From an uncultured bacterium (GTDB lineage: Bacteria; Acidobacteriota; Thermoanaerobaculia; Multivoradales; JAHEKO01), in assembly GCA_938016625.1 (NCBI GenBank), contig CALILB010000321.1, forward strand, positions 1 to 24,215: a stretch of 24,215 nucleotides of DNA, given 5' to 3'. Below, one piece after another: positions 14,624-23,740 of this stretch. The position numbers were made by a program, and so were the translations under genes. Position 1 is the stretch's first letter, and every line of letters begins with the position of its first letter. The notes under the pieces were generated by a model. That model made no database searches. It was not told the DNA's origin and saw only the letters and a list, made by a program, of their open reading frames with translations.

Positions 14624-15157
14624 GGAATTCCGAAGGTAGTGCTCGGTGCGTAGCAGGGCGCAGATCGATTTGCCGTCGCAGATCTCGCCGCTGTGGACCA
14701 TGGCCACCGCCTCGGCCAAGGGCAGGCTCTCGACGGTCAGCACCTCGTCGCTCTGCAGATCCTGAACCGATGGCTCGAGCCCACGGACCAGATAGAGCCA
14801 GATCTTCTCGTCGGTAAAACCAGGGGTGGTCCAGATCCAGCCAAGGGGTATCAGCTCACCCGCACGGTAGCCGATCTCCTCCTCGACCTCCCGCGCCGCA
14901 CAGACCTCGGGCTCTTCTCCCGGGTCGAGCTTCCCCGCCGGCACTTCGAGCAGCCAGCTCCCGGTGGCGTATCGGTATTGGCGCACCAGAAAGACCTCTC
15001 CGTCACCCGACAACGGCACCATCGCCGCCGCACCCGGATGGCTGATGACCTCCAGCTCGGTGGTTTTACCGTTTGGCAGCTCGACCCGATCGACGGTGAG
15101 ATGGACCACCCGGCCGTCGAAGATGGTCGTCCGTTTCAGTCGTCTGGCCTCGGCCAC
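14621..15157 (-). CDS. nudF: Nudix hydrolase, ADP-ribose pyrophosphatase type
   Basis: A 178-residue Nudix protein. The Nudix box spans 75-97 (Gly75, Glu81, the REVEEEIG core at 89-96), with the upstream YRYATGSWLLEVPAGK typical of ADP-ribose diphosphatases (NudF family), and a Pro-containing TPGFTDEKIWLYL downstream as in that family. It hydrolyses ADP-ribose to AMP and ribose 5-phosphate in the cytoplasm. Other sugar nucleotides are possible substrates. The GTG start at 15157 follows the stop codon of the DUF4412 gene by two bases and is preceded by AAGGGG, so translation is probably coupled. The stop codon lies within a dispersed 27-bp repeat. Confidence 0.88.
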   Translation of the reverse strand: MAEARRLKRTTIFDGRVVHLTVDRVELPNGKTTELEVISHPGAAAMVPLSGDGEVFLVRQYRYATGSWLLEVPAGKLDPGEEPEVCAAREVEEEIGYRAGELIPLGWIWTTPGFTDEKIWLYLVRGLEPSVQDLQSDEVLTVESLPLAEAVAMVHSGEICDGKSICALLRTEHYLRNS

Positions 15158-15159
15158 CT

Positions 15160-16011
15160 CTACCCCTTTTTCTTCTTCTTGTTCTTCTTGTTGTTCGGGT
15201 TGGTGTTCTGGAACCCCTCGAGGCTCTCGAAATCCATCTCCCGTCGCTCATAGTCGGCCGGAATCTCGAAGGTTTCCGGCGAGACGGTCGTCTGATCCAA
15301 CTCGTAGACCTCGGTCGTGGTTGTGGTGGTTTGTTGCTTTCCCTTCTGACCGGTGGTGATCGTCTCTTGAATGGTCTTGAGCGGAAAACCCTTCATCTTG
15401 GACATCTCGGCCGCGATCACCTTCTCGATCCCGGCATTCCCCATAGATGGTGGATCTCTTTTCAGCCAGACACCGAGCGCCGGATCGGCCAATTCCTCGG
15501 TGCTCCAGATGTCCTGCACCGTCTCAAAGCTCTGTGACCGCTTCATTCCCATGATCTTCATGTCCATGGTGTAGGCGGTGCGATAGCGGTAGTGGGTCGT
15601 AGGGAGTCCGACGACTGTCCCGCCGCTTTCCTCCAGGAGTTTCTCGACTTCCGGGTCGGAGAACTCCATCTGCAGCATGCCACCCATGCTCTCCATAACC
15701 GCGCCAAACATGTTCATCATGGCGTCGAGATCCCACTCGGTGTAGGTCTTCTCCTTCGGATCGACGAGATAGATAATCTTGCCCCCATCCGTCGTCACCA
15801 GGTAGGAGTCCTTTCCCATCAGGTCGTTCTTGCTCTCTGTAAACAGAATCTTGGCGTTGTCCCCGTCGACCCAGCTTTCGACGGTCATGTCCATCTGCTT
15901 GCTGGCGCCCTTGCCTTCTTGAAAGCTGCGGGATTTGTAGTGGATTCCGGCGACCGCCGGCATGGCGCATGCCAGGCACAGTCCGATAATCGTGACGACT
16001 CTCTTCATCAT
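15160..16011 (-). CDS. Exported DUF4412-type protein of unknown function
   Basis: A 283-residue precursor with a clear signal peptide (MMKRVVTIIGLCLACAMPAVAG). The mature protein starts GIHYKSRSFQEGKGASKQM and contains repeated VDGDNAKILF/TTDGGKIIYLVDPKEKTYTEWDLD blocks, the pattern I associate with DUF4412 (a LolA-like beta-sheet, periplasmic or outer-membrane associated). Function is unknown. The N-terminal half is methionine-rich (MMNMFGAVMESMGGMLQM), a possible metal-binding or hydrophobic surface. A TTTTTTE tract precedes the final domain and the C-terminus is lysine-rich (NNKKNKKKKKG). The ATG at 16011 is chosen because GGAGG lies eight bases upstream; the frame is open 19 codons further. 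It follows the DUF5916 gene by 109 bp and precedes nudF by two bases. Confidence 0.75.
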   Translation of the reverse strand: MMKRVVTIIGLCLACAMPAVAGIHYKSRSFQEGKGASKQMDMTVESWVDGDNAKILFTESKNDLMGKDSYLVTTDGGKIIYLVDPKEKTYTEWDLDAMMNMFGAVMESMGGMLQMEFSDPEVEKLLEESGGTVVGLPTTHYRYRTAYTMDMKIMGMKRSQSFETVQDIWSTEELADPALGVWLKRDPPSMGNAGIEKVIAAEMSKMKGFPLKTIQETITTGQKGKQQTTTTTTEVYELDQTTVSPETFEIPADYERREMDFESLEGFQNTNPNNKKNKKKKKG

Positions 16012-16120
16012 CGCAAATCCTCCGAGAAATTGTGGGCCTACTTTCGCACGCCGGGGCGGACGATTCAACCGGTGGAGGAAGGGCTTAGGGGCCTGGGCCC
16101 TGGGAGGGGGGGTAGGGAAC

Positions 16121-18400
16121 TCAGAGAATCCAGGCGTAGCCGATTTTGAAGAAGAAGGTCCGGTCGGTGCGGGTGAGGCTTATGTCCTGAAGCCCCAGCT
16201 GGTTGTCCGAGTAGCCGGCAAAGAGCACGGTGCGGGGGTTGACCTGGTAGGAGAAGAGGAGCTGGGTAAAGAGCTCCTGGGTCTCGGGCTCGACCTCGAA
16301 CGAGTAGAGATCGGGGTTGCGGGTGATGTCCAGGTTCTGGACGATGGCCCGTACAAAAGTGCGGACGTTGAAGTTGTAGACCAGCCGCAACTGGCTGAGG
16401 TTGGCCTCGAACAGCTCGCCGCCTTCGACATCCAGCCTCTGTAGACTGTGGTCGAGGTTGGCGATGATGTGCCGACCGAGCTTGGCCTCGATCGTAGGGT
16501 TGAGTATCAACTCATCGGCCGGCCGGTTGTTGTTGACGTCGATCGAATCGCCCGAGCGGCCCCAAAAGGTGAGCTTGAAGGCGCCGCTGGGCTGCATCTC
16601 GGCATAGAACTCTGCGATCAGCAAATCCTCGTAGAGGACACCAGCGAAGAACTCCTTTCCTTCCAGGAGAACTATTTCCGCACGCGTCTGCAGCGGGCCA
16701 AAAATCCTGCCAAAGATCCCCAGTTCTTCGTCGGTGAGTTGGCCTTCGTGGTCCTCGACCCGCTCGCCAAAGGCACCAACATCCCAACGGTCGTACCAGG
16801 CGGTCTCTTCCCCCCAAAATCTGCGAAACAGAAGGCCCTCCAGCTCGCGGAAATCCACCCGCGGCACAAAACCGCTGTCGAGCCTGAAACCCGGGGCACG
16901 ATCTTGGTACTCCAGTTCCCAGTACCAGTTGGTCTCGTCGTGGTTGTACTCGAACTGAATGGCATAGTCGGAGAAAGAGCCCAGCTCCTGGTCGTACTCT
17001 GTGGCCACCTCCTCCGGATAGAGGGTGTCCGAGCGAAGATACTGGAATTCGATGGTGTCCTTTTCGGTCACGCGCAGAAAACCATCCAGACCGCCCACCC
17101 GGTTGTGATAGTCGTCACCCTCGCGGCCGGTGTAGAGCACCCCGAGGGTCGAGGTCGACCCGATGTCCCTGCGGTAGCGGAAGACCCCACTTCGAACCCC
17201 CTCCTCGAGGAATACCGAGTCCGTTTCCTGGTTCGACGGGATCAGAAAACCGTTGACCGCGTCGTCTGCCACAAAGACGCCGAGGGCGTTGCGCTTTTGC
17301 TTGCCGGTCAGCTTGATACCCCAATCCGGGTCGCGAACTGTGCGCGTGTGAACCGCGTTGATGGGGGTCGAAAAGAAATCGATCCCTTCCAGAAAGAATG
17401 GACGTCTCTCCTCGAAGAAGAGAGCAAAGCGCTCGTTGACGTTGAGCTGGGCGACATCGGCCTCGACCTGGGAGAAATCGGGGTTGATGGCCCCCAGCAG
17501 CGCCATGTTGGGGGTGATGCCCCAGCGGATCGTCAACCCGGCTTCGGCATCCTGGTTGGCCTCCTCCAGATCCCCCTCGGGGAAGTCGTCCAGCTCGTCG
17601 GTACGGCTCGCCGTCACCGTCGGATCGAGCTCGAGGTTGCGGCCGGGCTCGAGCCCCTCGAGACCGGAGATCTTGTTGAACTGACAGATGAGGCAGCTGC
17701 GGTCGCGATCGCGGCCGCTGTCTGTGATGCGGTGACGGCTGCTGCGTGGATAGGAGCGGCCGAGCTCGATGCCCCAGGTCTGGGCCTCCTGCGTCTTTTG
17801 AAAGCGCAGCTGGTCGAACGGAAAGGAGACCTCCACCACATACCCTTCGTTGGTGACCTTGCCGGCAGAGGCCCAGATCATGTCCCACGACCAGTCTTCG
17901 ATCCCATCGACCTCGCTGAAGATGGCGTCGGCCTGGACACCGAGGGGATTTACCCGGAACTGGAACGCCCGGCGCTCGTCGTTGAAGGTATCGAGCATGA
18001 TGGAGACGTGGTCGTCCTGGACAAAGGTATCGATCTCGTCGCGGGCCATCAGGTGAGCACGCACCCGCCCGGGCTCGGGATCGTAGGCCCGAAAGGCGAT
18101 GTACAGCCGCGCGTCATCGTAGGTCACGAGGCCCTCGGTTTTGACCGGTGGCTCGATGTTGTTACCGGGAAAGTACTCGTAGATGAGCGGAATGACCGCC
18201 GCTTCCTGCCAGGCCAGCTCATCCAACTCGCCATCGATCTCGATCTCAGTGGTAGCTCGAGGCACCTCGAAGATCTTCACCTCGCGAGTTAGCGAGACAG
18301 CTTCCTCCTGGCCGCGCACCGGGCCCACCGCCACCGTCACCAACATCAACCCCAGACCCATCAGCCGGGATACCCTGACCGTACATTCTCCTACGTTCAT
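16121..18400 (-). CDS. DUF5916 outer-membrane barrel protein with N-terminal CBM9-like domain
   Basis: A 759-residue exported protein: signal peptide ending near VRGQ, then a carbohydrate-binding-module-9-like domain (about 45-230; IDGELDELAWQEAAVIP, VTYDDARLYIAFRAYDPEP, VSIMLDTFNDERRAFQFRVNPLG), then a long region of alternating beta strands (about 260-759) with NPDFSQVEADVAQLNVNERF and FFEERRPFFLEG, the hallmark of the DUF5916 family. It ends FFFKIGYAWIL, consistent with a terminal barrel strand. The family is common in Acidobacteriota, Bacteroidota and Gemmatimonadota; its substrate is unknown, with uptake or surface binding of a glycan or peptide proposed by context. The start is placed at ATG 18400; the frame extends 80 codons upstream with no signal-like sequence. 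A CLICQF motif in residues 235-245 gives a cysteine pair. Confidence 0.85.
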   Translation of the reverse strand: MNVGECTVRVSRLMGLGLMLVTVAVGPVRGQEEAVSLTREVKIFEVPRATTEIEIDGELDELAWQEAAVIPLIYEYFPGNNIEPPVKTEGLVTYDDARLYIAFRAYDPEPGRVRAHLMARDEIDTFVQDDHVSIMLDTFNDERRAFQFRVNPLGVQADAIFSEVDGIEDWSWDMIWASAGKVTNEGYVVEVSFPFDQLRFQKTQEAQTWGIELGRSYPRSSRHRITDSGRDRDRSCLICQFNKISGLEGLEPGRNLELDPTVTASRTDELDDFPEGDLEEANQDAEAGLTIRWGITPNMALLGAINPDFSQVEADVAQLNVNERFALFFEERRPFFLEGIDFFSTPINAVHTRTVRDPDWGIKLTGKQKRNALGVFVADDAVNGFLIPSNQETDSVFLEEGVRSGVFRYRRDIGSTSTLGVLYTGREGDDYHNRVGGLDGFLRVTEKDTIEFQYLRSDTLYPEEVATEYDQELGSFSDYAIQFEYNHDETNWYWELEYQDRAPGFRLDSGFVPRVDFRELEGLLFRRFWGEETAWYDRWDVGAFGERVEDHEGQLTDEELGIFGRIFGPLQTRAEIVLLEGKEFFAGVLYEDLLIAEFYAEMQPSGAFKLTFWGRSGDSIDVNNNRPADELILNPTIEAKLGRHIIANLDHSLQRLDVEGGELFEANLSQLRLVYNFNVRTFVRAIVQNLDITRNPDLYSFEVEPETQELFTQLLFSYQVNPRTVLFAGYSDNQLGLQDISLTRTDRTFFFKIGYAWIL

Positions 18401-18549
18401 CCGCCCCCGGAGTTTAAACCAGTTGGACCGAATTTTAGCTGGCAGCAATCCGGCCCGGCTGAACCCACTCGCCCGATCCGATAGCATGGCGGTGGCCCTG
18501 CAGCCGTGACCCGAACAATCGACTGCCGACGCAAGGGAACACAAGTCCG
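18401..18549. other. Divergent intergenic region, DUF5916 gene and Cys/His-cluster gene
   Basis: 149 bases between divergent starts. An AAGGGAA stretch (about 18532-18538) may serve as ribosome-binding site for the plus-strand gene. I see no firm promoter boxes or operator palindrome. Confidence 0.35.
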
Positions 18550-19728
18550 ATGCGCGAACCGGAGAGCCGTGACGACGCCCTCTCCGCGGCCCTACGTCTC
18601 CTCGCCAAGGAGGTGCGTCGGCGGGTGCTCCGCCATTCACAGGGCCATCTGCTGAGCGGTGGCAACGAAACGCTAAAGCTCGACCTGCGTTTGCCGACCG
18701 CTGCCCGTGGCAAGTGGTTGGAACAGACGGTCGGCGAAGCCTCCGTGGCGCTGGATGAGGCCCTCCGCCAGCTCCTCCTCCACCGCACCGTCTTTCAACC
18801 CGGCAGTGTCTACTGCCTCCGTTGTCGCAGTGCCCGCTGCGAGCACACCCAGCCCGCCCAGAGCACCGAGGTCTTTGCCGGCTACAGCCCCAGCGGTGTG
18901 CCGCTCTTTCTCGAGCACGGACAGTGGCTGCTGGAGCAGAAGGATCCCCGGGTCGACCAGCTCTACCACAAGCCTCCCCGACTCCTGGCGCGCGTCACCC
19001 TCGGCAACGATCTGACCGGCCGGCTTCTCCCCGCATTTCGAGATCTGGACAGTGGTTATCATATCCATGGGCAGGTGGCGGCCGGCTGGTTTCGATTTCC
19101 GGACGCCAACAGAATCGACCAGCCTCTGGCCCTCACCTTTCAGGTCGTCTCCTCCCAACCCGCCAAGGGACCCAAGCGCTTTGGACTCAACCTGATCGGC
19201 CGCGTCCCCGGCGACGAGCCGCTCGAGACCCTCTTCGACCGGGCAGGTGAGCTGCCTTGGGCGGCCGCGGCGGAATGGGCTCAGGGGGTGCTCCGTCAGG
19301 TCGAGCGCTCCTTGACCCGCAAGCAACCGCCGGCAGACGAGTCGATCGACAAGCGGCTGGAAGGCCTGCTCAACGGTCTGGCCAGACGCCTAGAGCGGGA
19401 GCGGCGGGCTCGAGAGCGGCGCACCACCCACGGCCACCAACGCCATCGGGAGAAAGACCGGCCTACCTGGAAAGCACAGGCCGATCTGGCCGCAGCACGT
19501 GAGGAGGAGCTGTTGTTCGATACCCGACGCGAGACCCTGGTCGTGCTCGGCGAGCGGGGTCGAGCGCATGTGTTTAATCAGGCCGGCAAGCTGGTGACAT
19601 CGATCCGCTGCTCGCCCCTCTCTGTCGAGCGGCGGCGCAAGAACGGTATCTGGCGACAGGCCACATCGGCGGAGATCGAAGCCTTCAAGCAACACGCCTC
19701 GGTGGAGACCCGGGCGCATCGGGACTGA
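18550..19728 (+). CDS. Uncharacterised protein with SWIM-like Cys/His cluster
   Basis: A 392-residue protein that I do not recognise as a named family. A C-x2-C-x4-C-x-H cluster (Cys89, Cys92, Cys97, His99 in VYCLRCRSARCEH) resembles a SWIM-type zinc finger and suggests metal and perhaps nucleic-acid or protein binding. No signal peptide or membrane segment is visible. Residues about 260-330 are rich in Arg, Lys, Glu and Gln and probably helical/coiled (RRLERERRARERR). A final small domain (about 345-392) has alternating beta pattern (ETLVVLGERGRAHVFNQAGKLVTSIRC). The dynamin-like GTPase gene starts 40 bases downstream on the same strand, so a joint transcript and shared process are plausible. 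Start ATG 18550; nothing decides against a slightly later start. Confidence 0.7.
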   Translation: MREPESRDDALSAALRLLAKEVRRRVLRHSQGHLLSGGNETLKLDLRLPTAARGKWLEQTVGEASVALDEALRQLLLHRTVFQPGSVYCLRCRSARCEHTQPAQSTEVFAGYSPSGVPLFLEHGQWLLEQKDPRVDQLYHKPPRLLARVTLGNDLTGRLLPAFRDLDSGYHIHGQVAAGWFRFPDANRIDQPLALTFQVVSSQPAKGPKRFGLNLIGRVPGDEPLETLFDRAGELPWAAAAEWAQGVLRQVERSLTRKQPPADESIDKRLEGLLNGLARRLERERRARERRTTHGHQRHREKDRPTWKAQADLAAAREEELLFDTRRETLVVLGERGRAHVFNQAGKLVTSIRCSPLSVERRRKNGIWRQATSAEIEAFKQHASVETRAHRD

Positions 19729-19768
19729 TCCGGCCGTGTTATCTTCTCTCCGCTCAACAAGCCATCTC

Positions 19769-21505
19769 ATGCTCCAGCGCATTCTCACCGACCAGCAAGA
19801 GGCCCTCCTCGCCGACGAGCGCAGCTGTCTGACCGACCTGCGGGTCACCCTGTCGCGCTACAACGCCGCGCCCGACGATCTCGCCACCCTCGAACAGTCG
19901 ATTCGGCAACTCGACGAGCTCTTTCTCCTCGTCGTGGTGGGAGAGTTCAACTCGGGAAAAAGCACCTTTATCAACGCCCTTCTTGGCATGCGCTTGCTCG
20001 AGGAGGGAGTAACTCCCACCACCAGCAGAATCCACCTCCTCTCCTACGGTGAGGAGGAGGAGCGGAGCGTCACCGAGGCCGACCTCGAAAACCTCACCGC
20101 GCCGGTCGAGTTTCTCCGCGAGGTCCGCATCGTCGACACACCCGGCACCAATGCCCTCGAACGGAGGCACGAGGCCATCACCGAAGAATTTGTCCCGCGC
20201 TCGGATCTGGTGCTCTTTGTCACCTCGGCCGATCGACCCTTTACCGAGAGCGAGCGGGCCTTTATGGAGCGCATTAGGGAGTGGGGCAAGAAGTTGGTCC
20301 TGATCATCAACAAGATCGATTTTCTCCGCCACGAATCGGATGTCGAGGAGGTGGTGGGCTTTATCGAGGGCAACGCCGAGCGCCTGCTGGGTTTTGCGCC
20401 CGAGAACTTCCCCATTTCGGCCCACAAAGCTCTCGATGCGAAGGTCGAAGGCGACCCGCAGGGCGACCTGTGGGACGAGAGTCGCTTCGAACCCCTGGAG
20501 ATCTATCTGGTGGACACCCTCGATGAGGAGGAGAGAGTTCGCCTGAAGCTGCTCAACCCGCTCGGGGTCGGGGAAAGGATCACGGAAAGGTACCTCCAGT
20601 TGACCGCTGACCGGATCGGCCTGCTGCGCGAGGACCTGGATGCGCTCGAAGACATCGATCGCCAACTCCAACTCTACAAGGAGGACCTGGGCCGCGAGTT
20701 CCGCTTCCGCTTGACCGATGTCGACAATATCCTGCACGAGTTCGAGAAGCGGGGTCTGGAGTACTTCGACGAGACCCTGCGGCTGCCACGTGCCATCGAT
20801 CTGCTCAACAAGGCCAAGATCAAAGCCGATTTCGAGCGCAAGGTCATCGGCGACGCCCCCCAGGTGATCGAGGAGAAGGTGAACGAGATTATCGACTGGA
20901 TGGTGGCCTCGGAGCTGCGCCAGTGGAAGGCGGTCACCGACAGTCTGGAGACCAGACGCACTCACCATGGTGACCGCGTAGTGGGCAGCCTCGGCGGCTT
21001 CGACTACGACCGCAGCCGATTACTCGATTCGGTCGGGCGTGCCGCCCACCGCACGGTGGAGACCTACGACCGTGAGACCGAGGCGACACGCATGGCCGAG
21101 TCGGTGCAGGCGGCGGTGGCGGGCACGGCCCTGATCGAGGTCGGTGCCCTCGGGTTGGGGGCCATCGTCACTCTGCTGGCCACCACCCAGGTGGCCGATG
21201 TCACCGGTATCTTGGCCGCAGGCACCTTGGCGGTCCTCGGCTTTCTCGTCTTGCCGGCCCGCCGTCGCCAGGCCAAGAAGGAGTTGTCCGAGAAGATCCT
21301 GGATCTCCGCCAACGACTCATGGGCTCGCTCACCGACCAGTTCGATCGCGAGGTGGAGCGCAGTATCCACCGCATCGAGGAGGCGGTAGCTCCCTACACC
21401 CGCTTTGTCCGCGCCGAGCGGGACCGGCTGGACGAGATGCACAGAGACCTCGAAGGCTCGCAGCACGAGATCTCGGCACTCAAAATGCAAATGGAGAAGA
21501 TCTGA
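19769..21505 (+). CDS. Bacterial dynamin-like GTPase
   Basis: A 578-residue protein with a full dynamin-type GTPase domain: P-loop GEFNSGKST (58-66), switch Thr in GVTPTTSRI (80-88), DTPG (123-126), NKID (181-184). A long helical region follows (about 270-445). A paired hydrophobic segment (448-496; ALIEVGALGLGAIVTLL and GILAAGTLAVLGFLVLP) is the membrane paddle/anchor of bacterial dynamins, and the C-terminus is a helical neck. Such proteins bind and remodel membranes (for example DynA in membrane-damage response, cyanobacterial BDLP). Residues are counted from ATG 19769; an upstream GTG at 19736 is in frame but adds only 11 unusual residues. No paired second dynamin gene is present. It follows the Cys/His-cluster gene by 40 bp. 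Confidence 0.88.
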   Translation: MLQRILTDQQEALLADERSCLTDLRVTLSRYNAAPDDLATLEQSIRQLDELFLLVVVGEFNSGKSTFINALLGMRLLEEGVTPTTSRIHLLSYGEEEERSVTEADLENLTAPVEFLREVRIVDTPGTNALERRHEAITEEFVPRSDLVLFVTSADRPFTESERAFMERIREWGKKLVLIINKIDFLRHESDVEEVVGFIEGNAERLLGFAPENFPISAHKALDAKVEGDPQGDLWDESRFEPLEIYLVDTLDEEERVRLKLLNPLGVGERITERYLQLTADRIGLLREDLDALEDIDRQLQLYKEDLGREFRFRLTDVDNILHEFEKRGLEYFDETLRLPRAIDLLNKAKIKADFERKVIGDAPQVIEEKVNEIIDWMVASELRQWKAVTDSLETRRTHHGDRVVGSLGGFDYDRSRLLDSVGRAAHRTVETYDRETEATRMAESVQAAVAGTALIEVGALGLGAIVTLLATTQVADVTGILAAGTLAVLGFLVLPARRRQAKKELSEKILDLRQRLMGSLTDQFDREVERSIHRIEEAVAPYTRFVRAERDRLDEMHRDLEGSQHEISALKMQMEKI

Positions 21506-21689
21506 TTCCTCGGTCTATACCAGGGAACAGAGGTTACTGGACAGATCTCAAGGTCCTGAGGTCTTGGGGTCTTGGGGTCTTGAGGCTTCGAGATCGTCTC
21601 TACTTCAAGACCTCAAGACCGGGAGGTGGTCGGGAGGGTCAAGACCTCACGACCTTCTTGGCCGGCCACCGTGCCGCCCGAACCCACCG
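21506..21689. repeat. Intergenic inverted repeat, dispersed family copy B, between convergent genes
   Basis: The 16-base arm AGGTCCTGAGGTCTTG of copy A recurs exactly at 21551-21566, followed by two GGTCTTGG(G) units. GGTCTTGGGGTCTTGAGG (21568-21585) pairs with 21603-21620 at 16 of 18 positions, and further AAGACCTCA fragments run to about 21655. At 21660-21676 is a reversed relative of the 27-bp GGCCGG repeat. No gene is seen in these 184 bases. Confidence 0.75.
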
Positions 21690-23531
21690 CTACATCACGG
21701 CCTTCATCGGCGCGAGCTCCCCCGCCTTGATGGCCACCGCCAGCGCACCGACCTTTGGCAGGACCCGATAGCCGAAGTGGATCGCCGCCTGCACCTTGTT
21801 GTGGTAGAAGGCGGCGTCGCTGTCGGCAGCCAGCAGCTCGCTGTAGCCTTCGTCGTCCTCGGCACTCACACCCCGCTCCTCCAAAATCGCTTGTAGCTGA
21901 CTGCGGGCCACAAAGGCCTGCTCCAGAAGGTAGTGGGCGGCCAGCGTGTTGCCCATCATGTCGAGAAACGGCACCGCGTTGAGTAGCATTACCAGGATCG
22001 CATCCGGGCGCTTGCCCAGACCGGCTGTGACCTCACCGATCTCCCCCAGAGCTTTGCCCAGCAGGGCCCCGACCTCTCCCAGCTCGGGATCATCGGTCAG
22101 CTTCTTGACCGTCGTCCCAGCCATGCCAAGGAGCTCGCGGACCGCGTCGCCGTCCCGCAACCTCATCTTCCGTCCCGCCAGATCGAGCGCCTGGATGCCG
22201 TTCGTCCCCTCGTAGATGGAGGCGATCTTCGCATCGCGCAGGTACTGCTCGGCGGGGTAGTCCTTGGTGTAACCGTAGCCGCCAAACACCTGCAGACACC
22301 ACTCGGTAACCCGGAACCCCCAATCGGAGGCCCACGCCTTGCAGATGGGAGTCAGCACTTCGACATAGGACTGATATCGATCCTTCTCCTCTCCCTCGGC
22401 CACCTGCGCCATGTCGATGTAGTAGGCACTCTGGAGAAGCAGCGCCCGCATCGCCTGCACATAGGCCTCGGAGGTCCAGAGCATCCGCCTCACATCGGGG
22501 TGCTCGACGATGGCGACCGGGGGCGCCTCGGGATCCGACATCTCGGACCAGCGCCGGCTCTGCACACGCTCCTTGGCAAAGGCGAGTGCCGCCTGGTGCG
22601 CGGCGCCGGCGACGGCTGCCCCCTGCAGGCCCACCTCCAGCCGCGCGGAGTTCATCATCTGGAACATCATCTTCATTCCCTTGTTCTTCTCGCCCAGCAG
22701 ATAGCCCTCGCAGCTGCCGCTCTGGCCAAACAGAATGGAACATGTGGGAGACCCGTGGATGCCCATCTTGTGCTCGATTCCACCGCAGACGACGTCGTTG
22801 GGCTCGCCGGGACTGCCATCGGGGTTCACCCGGATCTTTGGCACCACAAACAGCGACAGACCCCTGGTCCCAGCCGGAGCATCCGGCAGCCGTGCGAGCA
22901 CGGTGTGGACAACGTTGTCGGTAAGGTCGTGATCCCCGAACGTGATGAAGATCTTCTCCCCGGAGATCAGGTAGCGACCATTCTCCTGCTCGACCGCACT
23001 GGTCACCGAAGCTCCCACATCGGAGCCGGCGCTCGGCTCGGTGAGACACATGGTCCCTGTCCACTCACCGGAATAGAGCTTGGCGCAAAAGAGCCCGCGC
23101 ATCTCGTCGGTGCCAAAATCCTCGATCAGCTCGGCCGCCCCGCGCGTGAGCAGCATCACCAGCGATAGGGAGAGGTTGGCACCCGAAAAGAGCTCGGCGG
23201 TCACCGTACCCACGACATGGGGTAGCCCGAGTCCACCAAAGTCGGGGTTGTTTACACAGCCGATCCAACCCCCTTCGGCAAGGGTCTTGTAGCCCGAGCC
23301 AAACGGTTCCGGCACCGTGACTCGTCCCTCATCGAGAGTGCAGCCGGTCCGATCCCCCTCCTCGTTGCTGGGCGCCAGCTCCTCCTGGGCGATCTTCAAG
23401 GCCTCGGTGACGACCATCTCCACGCTTTCGCGATCCCAATCGGCGAACCGATCGGCTTCCAGCAGCTTCTCGGTGGGCAGCCACTCGAAGAGCTGGAACT
23501 GCACGTCCCGAAGATCGACGTTGTAATCCAA
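21690..23531 (-). CDS. Acyl-CoA dehydrogenase, long (about 600-residue) type
   Basis: A 613-residue flavoprotein of the acyl-CoA dehydrogenase family, which introduces the first double bond in fatty acid beta-oxidation. MCLTEPSAGSDVG (161-173) and the ISGEKIFITFGDHD stretch (189-202) are flavin/substrate signatures; QVFGGYGYTKDYPAEQYLRD (414-433) and IYEGTNGIQ (439-447) contain the catalytic base Glu441. The extra 200 residues after the core match the long subfamily (FadE5-like, with the additional C-terminal domain) used for broad chain-length substrates. The start is TTG at 23531, eight bases after GGAAAGGAG; the frame is open further upstream but without family sequence. Its specific substrate is unknown. 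Its 5' region borders the tRNA-Arg gene, divergently. Confidence 0.93.
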   Translation of the reverse strand: MDYNVDLRDVQFQLFEWLPTEKLLEADRFADWDRESVEMVVTEALKIAQEELAPSNEEGDRTGCTLDEGRVTVPEPFGSGYKTLAEGGWIGCVNNPDFGGLGLPHVVGTVTAELFSGANLSLSLVMLLTRGAAELIEDFGTDEMRGLFCAKLYSGEWTGTMCLTEPSAGSDVGASVTSAVEQENGRYLISGEKIFITFGDHDLTDNVVHTVLARLPDAPAGTRGLSLFVVPKIRVNPDGSPGEPNDVVCGGIEHKMGIHGSPTCSILFGQSGSCEGYLLGEKNKGMKMMFQMMNSARLEVGLQGAAVAGAAHQAALAFAKERVQSRRWSEMSDPEAPPVAIVEHPDVRRMLWTSEAYVQAMRALLLQSAYYIDMAQVAEGEEKDRYQSYVEVLTPICKAWASDWGFRVTEWCLQVFGGYGYTKDYPAEQYLRDAKIASIYEGTNGIQALDLAGRKMRLRDGDAVRELLGMAGTTVKKLTDDPELGEVGALLGKALGEIGEVTAGLGKRPDAILVMLLNAVPFLDMMGNTLAAHYLLEQAFVARSQLQAILEERGVSAEDDEGYSELLAADSDAAFYHNKVQAAIHFGYRVLPKVGALAVAIKAGELAPMKAVM

Positions 23532-23545
23532 GGCTGTGCTCCTTT
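23529..23545 (-). promoter_or_regulatory. Ribosome-binding site deciding the TTG start of the acyl-CoA dehydrogenase
   Basis: On the minus strand GGAAAGGAG precedes TTG by eight bases (GAGCACAGCC spacing region). The family N-terminus DYNVDLRDVQFQLFEW begins right after this TTG, so it is preferred over in-frame starts further upstream. Confidence 0.75.
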
Positions 23546-23664
23546 CCTGAATCGGAGATTCGACGGGGTTCCTACCGGCGGTCGCTGCCGCCTGATCGAC
23601 ACCCCGGATTCTACCTCTTGCATCCGGTTGCCAAATGTGCGAGAAATCACCCATTGCGATCCAC

Positions 23665-23740
23665 GCGCCGTTAGCTCAATGGATAGAGCACTGGACTTCG
23701 GATCCAGCGGTTCGGGGTTCGAATCCCTGACGGCGCGCCA
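23665..23740 (+). tRNA. tRNA-Arg (anticodon UCG)
   Basis: 76 nt with complete cloverleaf: acceptor GCGCCGT pairs with ACGGCGC, D-arm GCTC/GAGC, anticodon stem CTGGA/TCCAG around loop CTTCGGA with anticodon TCG at 23698-23700, T-arm with TTCGAAT loop, discriminator G and encoded CCA. It decodes CGA and probably other CGN codons. The 22 bases of its 3' end are duplicated at 23887-23908. Confidence 0.96.
23719..23740 (+). repeat. tRNA 3' end, left copy of a 22-bp direct repeat (att-like)
   Basis: The last 22 bases of tRNA-Arg, from the T loop through CCA, recur exactly at 23887-23908. A direct repeat of a tRNA 3' end is the usual sign of integration by a tyrosine recombinase, but only 146 bases lie between the copies. 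Confidence 0.65.

Noticed and set aside
16448..18292. 614-residue ORF antisense to the DUF5916 gene
   Set aside because: Composition is that of a reverse-frame shadow (Val/Gly/Asp/Leu-rich, no motifs), while the minus strand has signal peptide and family signatures.
18401..18640. 80-residue N-terminal extension of the DUF5916 protein
   Set aside because: It overlaps the divergent gene start and lacks signal peptide character; the ATG at 18400 directly precedes a signal sequence.
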